Assembly: GCA_903921725.1 (NCBI GenBank)
Contig: CAIXRA010000072.1
Location: 1-64,000 of the forward strand
From: an uncultured Lentisphaerota bacterium
Lineage (GTDB): Bacteria > Verrucomicrobiota > Lentisphaeria > Oligosphaerales > CAITYL01
DNA length: 64,000 bases
Direction: 5' to 3'
The position numbers were made by a program, and so were the translations under genes. Below are positions 1 through 8,757 of the stretch, piece after piece. How positions within the stretch are numbered: the stretch's first letter is position 1; the number at the start of each line of letters is the position of its first letter. Below the pieces are notes generated by a model that was not told where the DNA came from, ran no database searches, and was given only the letters and a program-made list of their open reading frames with translations.

Positions 1-141
1 CCCGGGGCGACGTGGAGCCTGTCCACCGCCACCGGCGGAACCTCGCTGGTCCTGACCTACGTTCCGGAACCCGGCACGCTCGGGCTGCTGGCGATCGGCG
101 CGCTCGCGCTGCTCGGCCGCCGCCGCAACCGCCGCGGCTGA
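1..141 (+). CDS. C-terminal end of a PEP-CTERM sorted surface protein (5' truncated)
   Basis: Only the last 46 codons lie in the window, read in frame 1 to a TGA at 139-141. The tail has the three-part PEP-CTERM sorting signal: the VPEPGT motif, a hydrophobic stretch (LGLLAIGALALLG) and an arginine-rich end (RRRNRRG). In this family exosortase recognises the signal, cleaves it in the membrane and delivers the protein to the envelope. Nothing can be said of the rest of the protein. The tag implies an exosortase gene elsewhere in this genome. Confidence 0.85.
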   Translation, partial: PGATWSLSTATGGTSLVLTYVPEPGTLGLLAIGALALLGRRRNRRG

Positions 142-161
142 TAGGCCCCGGCGCGGAGACG

Positions 162-200
162 TTTCGTGTTTCGCGTTGCTTGTTGCGCGTTGAACACGGA
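162..200. repeat. Short-word repeat, family B (GTTTCGCGTTG type)
   Basis: Intergenic run built from reiterated words such as TTTCGTG, TTTCGCG and TTGCGCG. Related runs lie at 19591-19641, 33121-33155 (reverse), 41081-41118 and 43677-43712 (reverse); two of these sit inside genes. Confidence 0.7.
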
Positions 201-319
201 ACCCGCAATTTGGAACGAACCCAGCGGGACGACTGGAGAGATCCAGCCGTCCCGCCCACTCTCCACACCCATTCTCACCGGACCCCAGACGCGAAGATGC
301 GGCAACGGCGCACCACCGG

Positions 320-667
320 ATGTACATTATGCAAGCGAGCTCCCAATCAACAGAAATGGCCTCCTTGTTTTTCGCCTGGTTTTATGGAGACCGCGCGGCG
401 GATCTGGACTGGAAGACGCGCATTTCCCGTTATGTGGAGACAACTCCGGGCGAGACGGTGGAAACCGTGCTGGGTGAACTGCGGCGGATAGAGTCGCGGG
501 TTCTGGTGAACGCCAAAGCGATGCCGCAACCGGATGCCCTGGGCGCCGATGATCAAGGGGGCGAGTTCAGTTACAGGGAATGGATTTCATCCCTTGCCAA
601 CACCATGGAAATTGAATTGGTGATGCGGCTGACCGCCCACGCCTGCCAAACGACCGGGAGCCGATAA
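320..667 (+). CDS. Small acidic protein resembling CdiI-type immunity proteins
   Basis: 115 residues as given, or 103 if translation starts at the ATG at 356. No strong ribosome-binding site decides between them. The layout (FFAWFYGD..DLDW near the start, ETVETVLGELRRIESRV in the middle, SYREWISSLANTME near the end) recalls the small contact-dependent-inhibition immunity family CdiI_2. That assignment is from pattern memory and could be wrong. Its stop codon overlaps the first base of the sialidase start (TAATG), so the two are probably translationally coupled. No toxin gene is visible next to it in the window. Confidence 0.5.
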   Translation: MYIMQASSQSTEMASLFFAWFYGDRAADLDWKTRISRYVETTPGETVETVLGELRRIESRVLVNAKAMPQPDALGADDQGGEFSYREWISSLANTMEIELVMRLTAHACQTTGSR

Positions 668-1869
668 TGACGAAATTTGCACGGGTGCTCCTGTTTGCCG
701 GACTGGCCTGCGGAATCCGCACGGCGGAGGCGGAAGCCACGCGCCCGGCACCCGCCGCCGTCCATGCCGATCCGGGTTCCATTGCGGGCGAACCGGCGGG
801 GGTCGACATCTTTTCCGGCACCGGCAAGGCGCCGCGACACACCTACCGGATTCCCTCCATGCTGGTGACGGCCAAGGGGACGATCCTGGCCTTCGCGGAG
901 CTGCGCCGCAACGGCGGCGGCGACTCCGGTGACATCGAAACGGTCCTCCGGCGTTCCACCGACGGCGGCAAGAGCTGGTCCGACGAACAGGTCGTGCTCG
1001 ACATGGGCAAGGACACCATCGGCAACGCCTGTCCGGTGCAGGACGCCAAAACCGGGCGGATCTCCCTTGTCGCCGTCTGGAACCGCATTCCGGAGGGCAA
1101 ACAGAAGCCCGGTTTCGGCGAGGACTCGCGCCGGGTGTTCCTCTGCCACAGCAACAACGATGGCAAGAGCTGGTCCAAGCCGGAGGAGATCACGCGCCAG
1201 ACAAAGCAGGAAAGCTGGAGCTGGTTCGCCGCCGGCCCCAACGCCGGCATCCAGCTCCGCAACGGACCGCACAAGGGGCGGTTGATCATCGGCGTCAACC
1301 ACCGGGAATGCGCGGGCGACGCCAATGGCTACTACGCGCACGCCATCTATTCCGACGATGGCGGCAGGACATGGAAGCAGAGCCGTACGTACGCGGCGCG
1401 CAACACCAACGAGTGCGAGGCCGTGGAGCTGGCCGACGGCTCCGTCATGCTCAACATGCGCAACCACGGTTCCGGCAAACGCCAGCGCGCCGTGGCCGTC
1501 AGCACCGACGGCGGCGAAACCTGGGGGCCGACCACCTGGGACGCCGCCCTGCCCGAGCCGCAGTGCATGGGCTCCATCAAGCGCCACACCTGGCCCGCCA
1601 ACGGCAAGCCCGGCCTCATCCTCTTTTCCAACCCCGCCTCGGACAAAGGCCGACGCAACCTGGTGCTCCGCGGCTCCACCGACGAGGGAAAAAGCTGGAC
1701 GCTGGCCAAAACCATCCATGCCGGTCCGGCCGCCTACAGCCACCTCGCCGTGCTGCCCAACGGCACCATCGCCATCCTCTACGAGCCGAACGGTTACGGC
1801 CGGCTCACCTTCGTCACGGTCAGGCCGGAGGAGCTGAAGCCGGTCATCGAAACCGCCGGGCCGGGCTGA
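667..1869 (+). CDS. Secreted exo-alpha-sialidase (GH33, BNR/Asp-box)
   Basis: 400 residues with a signal peptide (about 1-23, ending in AEA). The sialidase RIP motif is at about residue 61 (YRIPSM). Five Asp-boxes follow: STDGGKSW, NNDGKSW, SDDGGRTW, STDGGETW and STDEGKSW. This spacing is typical of six-bladed GH33 enzymes, which release terminal sialic acid from host glycoproteins; Bacteroides homologues are periplasmic or exported. It is one of two sialidases here (the other is at 45.5 kb). It overlaps the preceding small ORF by one base. Substrate linkage cannot be read from the sequence, and some Asp-box proteins bind rather than hydrolyse. Confidence 0.87.
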   Translation: MTKFARVLLFAGLACGIRTAEAEATRPAPAAVHADPGSIAGEPAGVDIFSGTGKAPRHTYRIPSMLVTAKGTILAFAELRRNGGGDSGDIETVLRRSTDGGKSWSDEQVVLDMGKDTIGNACPVQDAKTGRISLVAVWNRIPEGKQKPGFGEDSRRVFLCHSNNDGKSWSKPEEITRQTKQESWSWFAAGPNAGIQLRNGPHKGRLIIGVNHRECAGDANGYYAHAIYSDDGGRTWKQSRTYAARNTNECEAVELADGSVMLNMRNHGSGKRQRAVAVSTDGGETWGPTTWDAALPEPQCMGSIKRHTWPANGKPGLILFSNPASDKGRRNLVLRGSTDEGKSWTLAKTIHAGPAAYSHLAVLPNGTIAILYEPNGYGRLTFVTVRPEELKPVIETAGPG

Positions 1870-2015
1870 TAGTGTAGGCACGGATCTGTCAGCCGCGCAG
1901 AAGGGCGGAAAGCGCCCTGATTCCTGCCCCCTGACGGTTGACGGGATTCCGTTTCATGAAGTATGCGGGCCGCAGCCCTGAAGCCGGTGCCCGTTCAGAA
2001 ACGGTGCGGTTCCCC

Positions 2016-2516
2016 TCACTTCACGCGCGGCACCCGCGCAGACGGCAAAACCTGGATATCGGCGCCGACGGACTCCTCGTACGCCACGGAGGCGCGGTGC
2101 CCGAGCGCGCCGGCCTTCCGCGCCACCACCCGCACCCGGATGCATCCGGTCTGCCCCGGCCCCAAGCGGCCCAGAACGTAGCGGACGACATTCCCCTCTT
2201 CCGGTACGGCCGCGGGGTTTGACGCCGCCAGCTCCAGGCCGGGCGCCAGGCGGTCGGTGACCGTCACGCCGCCGAGCTCGCCACGCGTCAGGTTCGTGAC
2301 CTCGATCGTGTATTCAAACGGCTGGCCGAGAAGCACGCCGGCCGGGCAGGCCTCGCGCAGGCGGACCGCCCCGGCCTTGCCGCCGCCCACCGGCAGGTCG
2401 CGGACGGTGCGGATCATGCCGTCGTCCTCGCGGGGGACGCCCGGCCACAGCGAGACACAGCCGGAAACAATCGGCAAGAACACGCAGACAAGCAGTGCAA
2501 AAAGTTTCCCCGCCAT
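2016..2516 (-). CDS. Lipoprotein with one DUF11-type beta-sandwich domain
   Basis: 166 residues from the ATG at 2516, chosen because GGGGAG lies about 8 bases upstream; the longer frame to 2570 has no such signal. It has a lipoprotein signal with lipobox IVSGC. The remainder holds one 'conserved repeat' DUF11-like domain: PFEYTIEVTNLTRGELGGVTVTD, then APGLEL, then a YVLGRLGPGQT strand pattern. In cell-surface proteins these domains are passive structural modules, often in tandem; a single copy on a lipid anchor suggests an outer-membrane or periplasmic accessory protein. No enzymatic motif is visible. Confidence 0.75.
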   Translation of the reverse strand: MAGKLFALLVCVFLPIVSGCVSLWPGVPREDDGMIRTVRDLPVGGGKAGAVRLREACPAGVLLGQPFEYTIEVTNLTRGELGGVTVTDRLAPGLELAASNPAAVPEEGNVVRYVLGRLGPGQTGCIRVRVVARKAGALGHRASVAYEESVGADIQVLPSARVPRVK

Positions 2517-2926
2517 GCCGTTTCTCCCCTTGTGCATGATGAATGGGCACCTAAAACCTGGATCGTTCATGAACGTTCAACGCTCAACATTCAACGTTCA
2601 ACGCCTTCCGCAAGCCGCCCCAACGGGGCATCACATCATAGCCTGGGGCAACGCCCCAGGAAAAAGAAACCATCCTGATTTCACCCCTGAAGGGGTTGCA
2701 CAACGAATTCCAAACGAACGACATGCGGCGCAACAGAAACCCTCAATATTCAAGTTGGCCGTACCCTTTCACCGCCGGATGCGGAACGGCTGAAAAATGA
2801 GCGCACGCGAATAATCCGGGCCAAGGGCGCCGGCGGCTTCGGATAACATACCACGGCCGCCCGAAAACCAAACAGGCAGGGCCGCGGAGTCCGCAGTCCT
2901 GCCTGTCGTTCATGCGCCGGAAACCG
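2517..2926. repeat. Gene-free stretch with dispersed repeat H and word repeats
   Basis: Holds family A words (TTCAACGCTCAACATTCAACG) at 2574-2604. A roughly 129-bp repeat follows at 2612-2740, containing the hairpins CCCCAACGGGG, CCTGGGGCAACGCCCCAGG and CCCCTGAAGGGG. A close copy in the same orientation lies at 63521-63648. No convincing gene is present. The last 60 bases hold the terminator of the coiled-coil operon. Confidence 0.7.
2862..2905 (-). terminator. Rho-independent terminator of the coiled-coil operon
   Basis: Inverted repeat CAGGCAGG (2873-2880) / CCTGCCTG (2898-2905) with an inner GCGG/CCGC stem. On the minus strand it is followed by TTTGGTTTTCG. It lies just past the stop of the minus-strand gene ending at 2927. 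Confidence 0.7.
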
Positions 2927-4303
2927 TTACTTGCTCTTCGGGAAGAGGGCGGCGGGGAGCTTGGGAGCCTCCAGCGCCTCGGTATCCAGCGCGGTGTAGA
3001 AGATTTCGCGGACAAGCTTGAGGAGCATCAGACGCGCCTCGAGACCGATCAGCACGTCGTCAAAGTCGTCCTTGAGACTCTCCCAGAATTCGGCCGCGGA
3101 ACCATCGGCGACTTCGAGGGTGTCGCTCTGCGCCACATGATCCACAAGGACCTTCTCGACGGTCATGAGATTGTTCCAGAATTCGGCCATCGATGCGCCA
3201 AGAACCGGAGCGCCGCCTTCGGCTTCGTAGTTCAGCTTTTTGAGGACGCTGTTGAACTGGCGCTGCATGGTGGGCGGCATGTGCATGTTCTTGCCGGCCT
3301 GCGCCCAGTCCATGCGGCTGAGCATGAGGTCGGCGAAAGTCGCCAGTTCCTGCAGCCGTTTCTCGCGGTCGGCGAGGCGGAGGCGTTCCTGGGCCAGCTG
3401 GGAGTCCGCCTGCGCGGCCAGATCCTTCTGCTCCCGGTATTCGCCGCGTTGCTGCTCGTAGCGGACGCGCCACTCGGCGGCGTCTTTTTCAAGCTTGGCG
3501 ATGGTGCCGTCGAGACGGATGCGTTCCTGCTGCGCCTGGGTGGCGGCCTGCTGGATTTTGGCCTGGACCTCTTCGTCCTTCTCGGTCAGGGACTGGCGGA
3601 GGCGGCGGTTGTCCGCCTGCGAGGCGTCAAACTTGCCCTGGAGCAGGTCGCGCTCGGATGAAAGGTCGCGCTTGGCCTTGCGCAGTTCCTGGAGTTCTCC
3701 GGAACCGCTTTCGGACTGGGTGCGGAACCGTTCGTTTTCCGCGGCGAAACGGGAGGCGTCCTGGCGGGCGACATCAAGAAGCCCCTCCAGGTCACGGACG
3801 CGCTTCAGCAGCGACTCGTTGCCGCCGGAGCTCTTGATGATGGTTCCGACCTGCTCGACGGTGAACTGCAGCGGGCTGAAGCACAGAAGGATGCGCCATT
3901 TTTCGAGGTCCTCGACGGAGAAAAATTCGGCGAACTTCTCGTCCGGAAGGAAATAGGCGTCCTCGCCAAGGCCGCGCTCCTGACGGCACGCCTTGTAGTC
4001 GTCGGAATGGAAATAGTCCTCCAGCCTGCGATAGAGCGCTTCGTGGACGGGATACCACTGCGCGAAGATGGGGTTGCAGAAGCTGGGGGAAAGCTCGTTG
4101 CGTTCCGCCTCCTTGAGCAGCACCACCTCGAAGCGCTTGCGGTGTTTCGGCTCCATGCGGTAGCCGCCGATCAGGCATTGCTTGCAGAGCTGGGCGTTGG
4201 CCTGGACGTATGCCTGCAGGCTCTTCCAGGGCATCTCGGCGAGCATGCTGGAGAACACGTCGGCGATCCGCAGGCCGTCAATTGTTTCGTTAGGAGGCAA
4301 CAT
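2927..4303 (-). CDS. Long coiled-coil protein of unknown function
   Basis: 458 residues, not recognised as a named family. The N-terminal 160 residues look globular and carry several cysteines (LCKQCLIGGYRM, SFCNP, KACRQ). Residues about 165-330 are a continuous heptad-rich coiled coil dense in E, R, Q and K. A globular C-terminal segment of about 125 residues follows, with aromatic AEFW motifs repeated twice. There is no signal peptide or membrane segment, so it is probably cytoplasmic and structural or scaffolding. It overlaps the upstream gene by 14 bases, which indicates translational coupling. A strong terminator follows it. Confidence 0.75.
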   Translation of the reverse strand: MLPPNETIDGLRIADVFSSMLAEMPWKSLQAYVQANAQLCKQCLIGGYRMEPKHRKRFEVVLLKEAERNELSPSFCNPIFAQWYPVHEALYRRLEDYFHSDDYKACRQERGLGEDAYFLPDEKFAEFFSVEDLEKWRILLCFSPLQFTVEQVGTIIKSSGGNESLLKRVRDLEGLLDVARQDASRFAAENERFRTQSESGSGELQELRKAKRDLSSERDLLQGKFDASQADNRRLRQSLTEKDEEVQAKIQQAATQAQQERIRLDGTIAKLEKDAAEWRVRYEQQRGEYREQKDLAAQADSQLAQERLRLADREKRLQELATFADLMLSRMDWAQAGKNMHMPPTMQRQFNSVLKKLNYEAEGGAPVLGASMAEFWNNLMTVEKVLVDHVAQSDTLEVADGSAAEFWESLKDDFDDVLIGLEARLMLLKLVREIFYTALDTEALEAPKLPAALFPKSK

Positions 4304-4670
4304 CCAACAGGAACTCCTCTGCTAACAGGCGCCGGGTTTCCACCACGGCTGCCGCGGCCATCTGCCGCCGAAGTGAATACTCAATCTTGGAAAGCGCGCC
4401 GGAGAGGCTCGCGGCCAATTCTTCATTGCCGTCGTTGCCGGCACGCTCCAGCACTCGGCGGCAGACCACGGCGGCCTCCCGCCAACGCTGGGCCTGGCAG
4501 AGCAGCACGGTCTGGCTGAGCAGGTCGGTACCCGCCGGCGCCGCAGGTGCGGCGGCCGCAGCCTTGCCGGCCTTCTTCTTCGGGGGGGGGGCCGTCTCTT
4601 CAACCGGGGCTGCTGCCGCCACGGCTTTTTTCCCGGCCTTCGCTACTTTGACCTTCACCTTTGCCATCAA
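4290..4670 (-). CDS. Small protein with Lys/Ala/Pro-rich N terminus, partner of the coiled-coil gene
   Basis: 126 residues. The first 45 are low-complexity lysine, alanine and proline (VKVKVAKAGKK, then PPPKKKAGKAAAA). The remaining 80 form amphipathic helices reminiscent of one TPR-like hairpin (LLCQAQRWREAAVVCRRVLERAG). Function unknown. The coding strand contains a run of ten C bases (4582-4591) encoding the PPP stretch, a possible slippage site. The gene is upstream of and overlaps the coiled-coil gene, so the two products may act together. It lies about 80 bases downstream of tRNA-Cys on the same strand. Confidence 0.65.
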   Translation of the reverse strand: MMAKVKVKVAKAGKKAVAAAAPVEETAPPPKKKAGKAAAAAPAAPAGTDLLSQTVLLCQAQRWREAAVVCRRVLERAGNDGNEELAASLSGALSKIEYSLRRQMAAAAVVETRRLLAEEFLLDVAS

Positions 4671-4750
4671 CTACGGCTGCTCCCGCGCACTCGTTCAGCG
4701 CCTGCGTGCCGGTAGATACCGGACACCGGCTTTGGAATAAAATGAAACCA

Positions 4751-4825
<75 letters not shown>

Positions 4826-5062
4826 GAAAAATAAAAGCCGTATAATCTACCCTGCCGACCGCAATCCGCAACCCGCCGCCGCTGGCGCGGCCGCAACCGG
4901 CGGCCGGGTCCGCCTGTTTTTTCTTCCTTCCGGAATTCCAAGGTTGGCACGGGCTGGCACCGGTGCGGAGCCTTTTTTGACCGACCGCGGTCGCGGCCCT
5001 TTGGATTCCGGGCCAAATGCGGGTCGGTGCGATGGCGCGAGAGCAAGGGCCGCGGGGCGCCT

Positions 5063-5626
5063 CTACACCTGCATCAGTTCGGCTTCCTTCGCCTTCAGAA
5101 GCTCGTCCACCTCGCGGATGCAGGCGTCGGTCAGCTTCTGGATCGCTTTCTCGGCCTGCGACTTCTCGTCCTCCGTGTACTGGCCGTCCTTCTGCCCCTT
5201 TTTCGCGGCCTCGTTGCCGTCGCGGCGGCAGTTGCGGATTTCGATGCGCGCGTCCTCGCCGCGCTCCTTGACCTGCTTGACGAGGGCCTTGCGGCGCTCC
5301 TCGCTCAACTCGGGAATCGGCAGGCGCACGACGCGGCCGTCGCTCATCGGGCTGATGCCGAGATTGGAGGCGATGATCGCCTTCTCGATCGGCTTGATCG
5401 CGGCCTGGTCCCACGGCTGGATCACCAGCAGGCGCGGTTCCGGCGCCGTGATCGCGGCGATGTCCTTCAGGCGCGTCATCGTGCCGTAATAGTCCACCAT
5501 CACGCCGTCCACGAGCTGCGGCGAGGCCTTGCCGGTGCGGACGCCGGCGAACGCCTTCTGCATCGCCTCAATGCCCTTCTTCATCTTCTGTTCCGTCGCC
5601 TTCGAAAGCGCATCATAGGTTGCCAT
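5063..5626 (-). CDS. frr: Ribosome recycling factor
   Basis: 187 residues, the usual RRF length. The N terminus has the M..AM..AF.GVRTGKASPQLVD signature. MVDYYGTMTRLKDIAAI, the IQPWD segment, SNLGISPMSDG.VVRLPIPELSEERRKALVKQVK and a C-terminal helix follow. With EF-G it splits post-termination ribosomes. An AAGGAG lies about 9 bases before the start. It belongs to the conserved rpsB-tsf-pyrH-frr order but is separated from pyrH by an unrelated membrane protein gene. Confidence 0.97.
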   Translation of the reverse strand: MATYDALSKATEQKMKKGIEAMQKAFAGVRTGKASPQLVDGVMVDYYGTMTRLKDIAAITAPEPRLLVIQPWDQAAIKPIEKAIIASNLGISPMSDGRVVRLPIPELSEERRKALVKQVKERGEDARIEIRNCRRDGNEAAKKGQKDGQYTEDEKSQAEKAIQKLTDACIREVDELLKAKEAELMQV

Positions 5627-5798
5627 GGTTTCCTACTCCTTGTTGCGGCATGGGTTGCACGGACTGGGCCTGGTGCCGACCCTAAAGCATCATCCAATAT
5701 AACGCCGGGTCCGAAATCCCGCCGCCAAAACCGAAAATCCGGCGCGCCCGGGCCGCCAAGCCGCAAAACGGCAAAACAAGAAGGCCTTAAACGCCGCC

Positions 5799-7937
5799 TC
5801 AGAAGTTTTCCGTCTGAAGCCGGTCGCCCTTGCCGGCCACATACGGCTTGCCCGAATCGTAGAGGCGGAAACGCGATTTCATCCGCGCCAGCTCTTCCGG
5901 CCCGAACTGGCCGCTCCGCTCCGCCGCCGCCAGCGCCTGCCGCGCGGTTTCCGCGGACCGCGCGCAATCCCCCGATGCCGCCTGGGCGGCCGCCAGCGTG
6001 TCGAGCGCCAGCGGATCCGCCCCCACGGCGGCGACGTTGGATTCCGCCAGCGCAAGCGCCTCCTGCGGATCGCGAACCTCCGCCTCCGGCGAGGTTGCCA
6101 GAAGCCAGGCCAAGGCATTGCACACCACCACATGCTGCGGCACGGCGTCGCGCAGCTCCCGCAGCTTTGCCACCGCCTCCCCGGCGTGCCCCATTGCGGC
6201 CCGCATCATGGCCAGGCCGAACAGCCCCTCGAAACTGCGCCCGTCACGCCGCAGCGCCTCGTCAAAGCAGGCGGCGGCATCCTCATGCCGTTTCTGCCGG
6301 GCGCGAAGCTGGCCGAGCAGCAGCCAGTCCTGCGTCATGCCCTTGGCCTGGATGGCGCGTTCGCACATGCTGGCGGCCTTGTCCCACTCCCCCTGCCGCA
6401 TGTACACGACGCAGGCGTTGTGCAGGGCGTCCGTGAACCACGGATGCAGCTCGACGGCTTTTTCAAAATGGAGGGCGGCCTCACGGAGGTTGTTCGCCTG
6501 CGCCAGGTCGCGGCCGTAGTTGCTGTACGCGAGCCATGCCGCGGGGTTTTTTGCAATCACGTTCCGCCATACCCGCGTGTTGTCGCCGTAGCTCCATACA
6601 AAAGCGCGGGAGAGGCAGGCCAGCGCAAACAGTACGGCCGCGCCGGCCACCACGCCTGAAGCGATGGCCGGAAACGGAAGAGGCTTCACGGCGGACACCC
6701 CGGCCTCCGCTCTCTCTCTCTCCACATTTTTCTTCCGTTTCCGTGAAGCGCCCGCAACGGGGGTCGGCCCCCAGGCCAGCCGTCGCACCAGCCATGCCCC
6801 CGCGCACACCTGCAACGCGATGATGGACATCACGGACAGGTATTGCCAGTGGTCCGCCACCGGCGAATATTGGAGGTAGAGCGTCGGGAAAAAACCCAGC
6901 AGCGGCCCCATCGAGAGCAGGAAATAGGCGAACGCAAAAAAGGCGGGGCGCGCCCACCAGGCCTCCGCCTTTTTCCCCGCCGCCCACCACAGGCCGCCCG
7001 CCGTCGCGGCGACCATCACCAGCGGCAGGTAGTCCGCGGGATTCAGCGTGCGGTAGCCGTACGGCGTCCATGGATTCCATGGGGCGGGGAGCAGCGCGCA
7101 GTTGCCCGCCGGCCAGAGGTCACGGAGGATGTAGAACCAGACGGATTTCCCCGCCGTGTAACACCCGATGAGCAGGGGGTGCTCCGGCAGCGGCATCCCG
7201 CCGTTGGGACGGTACTGGAACAGCATGGTGACCACGCCCCCCAGGATCGCCAGCCCCCAGAACGGCAGACTCCGCAGCAGATCCCGCATCGTGATTCCGC
7301 CGCGACGCCACCAGGCCAGGAGCAGCAGCACCGCCGGCAGGACGACGAGCGTCGTCTTGCAGAGCAGCCCCAGCGCAAACAGCCCCAGCGCGGCGGCGTA
7401 CCACCGCGGCTTCCCATCGTCCTCAAACCGTAAATAGGCCAGCGCCACTCCCAGGTAGAACAGCATCCCGAGGGTGTTCTTCTGCTCCGCCGCCCAGGCG
7501 ACGGACGGCACGTTCACCGGATGCACCGCAAACAGCGCCGCCACCAGCCAGGGTACGGACACGCCGAGCGCCTTCAGCACGCGCCACAGCAACAGGCAGT
7601 TCACGATGTGGAGCAGGATGCTCACCGCATGATAGCCGGCCGGAGCCGCGCCCCAGATCTGGTACTGGAGCCAGATCAGCGTGTAGGTGACGGGGTAGTA
7701 GTCCGGGGCCGCGTCGCTCGGTTTCTGGTACCACACCCGCAGCCAGCCGTCCCCAAGCTTGTTCATCGGGTTGTCGGTGAACAGGATGTTGTCGTCCCAG
7801 GTGAAGCCGCTGCCGAAGGCGCTCCAGTACACGGCCAGCACCAGCCCCGCGATTGCGGCGGCGCCAAACCACGGATTCCGCCACCATGCAGCGACGGTTC
7901 CGGCCGGAGCAAAGGTTTCCTGTTGACCGGCCCGCAT
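5799..7937 (-). CDS. Multi-pass membrane protein with C-terminal TPRs (TMTC / O-mannosyltransferase-like)
   Basis: 712 residues from the ATG at 7937, preceded by GGGAGGAAG. The N-terminal 430 residues contain about ten hydrophobic segments and the GT-C style first loop DDNILFTDNP (acidic pair after TM1), then HAVSILLHIVNCLLLWRVL and AEQKNTLGMLFYLGVALAYLRF. This arrangement is seen in TPR-containing TMTC-type proteins, including many bacterial 'TPR domain protein' homologues. Residues about 480-690 hold several TPR units (LAYSNYGRDLAQANNLREAALHFEKAVELHP and onward). It is likely a lipid-linked-sugar glycosyltransferase acting outside the inner membrane; activity is inferred. It interrupts the pyrH-frr pair. 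Confidence 0.8.
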   Translation of the reverse strand: MRAGQQETFAPAGTVAAWWRNPWFGAAAIAGLVLAVYWSAFGSGFTWDDNILFTDNPMNKLGDGWLRVWYQKPSDAAPDYYPVTYTLIWLQYQIWGAAPAGYHAVSILLHIVNCLLLWRVLKALGVSVPWLVAALFAVHPVNVPSVAWAAEQKNTLGMLFYLGVALAYLRFEDDGKPRWYAAALGLFALGLLCKTTLVVLPAVLLLLAWWRRGGITMRDLLRSLPFWGLAILGGVVTMLFQYRPNGGMPLPEHPLLIGCYTAGKSVWFYILRDLWPAGNCALLPAPWNPWTPYGYRTLNPADYLPLVMVAATAGGLWWAAGKKAEAWWARPAFFAFAYFLLSMGPLLGFFPTLYLQYSPVADHWQYLSVMSIIALQVCAGAWLVRRLAWGPTPVAGASRKRKKNVERERAEAGVSAVKPLPFPAIASGVVAGAAVLFALACLSRAFVWSYGDNTRVWRNVIAKNPAAWLAYSNYGRDLAQANNLREAALHFEKAVELHPWFTDALHNACVVYMRQGEWDKAASMCERAIQAKGMTQDWLLLGQLRARQKRHEDAAACFDEALRRDGRSFEGLFGLAMMRAAMGHAGEAVAKLRELRDAVPQHVVVCNALAWLLATSPEAEVRDPQEALALAESNVAAVGADPLALDTLAAAQAASGDCARSAETARQALAAAERSGQFGPEELARMKSRFRLYDSGKPYVAGKGDRLQTENF

Positions 7938-7984
7938 GCTTCCTCCCGTCATCAACCGACAGCCAAAAACCGGGAAAACCAGGG

Positions 7985-8722
7985 TCAATCCAGAACCGTG
8001 GCGCCGTCACCGACGACGGTGGCGACGGAGCTGTCGCCCATGACGACGCGGAGCAGGTCGCCGTCCGCGAAGAAGTTGAATACCAGGATCGGGATGTGGT
8101 TTTCCTCGCAGAGCGAGAAGGCGGTGGCGTCCATGACACCCAGCCGCTGCGACAGCGCATCGGCGTAGGATATTGTGCGGTAGCGCTTGGCGGACTTGTT
8201 TTTCATCGGGTCGGCGGTGTAGATGCCGTTGACCTTGGTCGCCTTGAGCACGGCGCAGGCCCCGATCTCGCAGGCGCGCAGGGCCGCCGTGGTGTCGGTG
8301 GTGAAGAACGGATGGCCGGTGCCGCCGGCGAGGATGACGACTTTTCCCGCGTTGAGGTGCGCCAGCGCCGCCTTGCGGTCGAACACCTCGGCGACGCCCG
8401 GCATCGGGATCGCGCACTGTACGACGGCGGGCACGCCGACGCTTTCCAGGCAGTCGCACATCGCCAGCGCGTTCATCACGGTGGCGAGCATCCCCATGGC
8501 GTCCGCCGTGGCGCGGGTCATCCCCTTTTTGCTCGCGGGCAGGCCGCGGAAGAGATTGCCGGCGCCGATGACCAGCGCGACCTGCACGCCGGCCTTCGTG
8601 ATCTCGCCGATCTTCTTCGCGACGGCGACGGTGGTGTCGGGATCCACGCCAAACGCGGCGGAGCCCTTGAGCGTCTCGCCGCTCAGCTTCAACAGGATGC
8701 GCTTGTAGGCCGGCTTTTTCAT
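7985..8722 (-). CDS. pyrH: Uridylate kinase (UMP kinase)
   Basis: 245 residues. It phosphorylates UMP to UDP in pyrimidine nucleotide synthesis. Family motifs: KRILLKLSGE near the start, GAGNLFRG (family GGGNxFRG), the ADAMGMLATVMNALA helix, GGTGHPFFTTDTTAALRA and the KVNGIYTADP loop. The N-to-H change in the GTGNPFFTTD motif is a mild variant. A run of eight C bases lies between an AAGGA ribosome-binding site and the ATG. It lies in the rpsB-tsf-pyrH-frr order, but a terminator and a hairpin repeat separate it from tsf, so it probably has its own promoter. Confidence 0.96.
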   Translation of the reverse strand: MKKPAYKRILLKLSGETLKGSAAFGVDPDTTVAVAKKIGEITKAGVQVALVIGAGNLFRGLPASKKGMTRATADAMGMLATVMNALAMCDCLESVGVPAVVQCAIPMPGVAEVFDRKAALAHLNAGKVVILAGGTGHPFFTTDTTAALRACEIGACAVLKATKVNGIYTADPMKNKSAKRYRTISYADALSQRLGVMDATAFSLCEENHIPILVFNFFADGDLLRVVMGDSSVATVVGDGATVLD

Positions 8723-8757
8723 GGGGGGGGATCCTTGTGGTGGTGGCGTTACGTTTT

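Noticed and set aside
571..1881. 436-residue minus-strand frame opposite the first sialidase
   Set aside because: The plus frame has signal peptide, RIP motif and five Asp-boxes; the reverse frame is a shadow.
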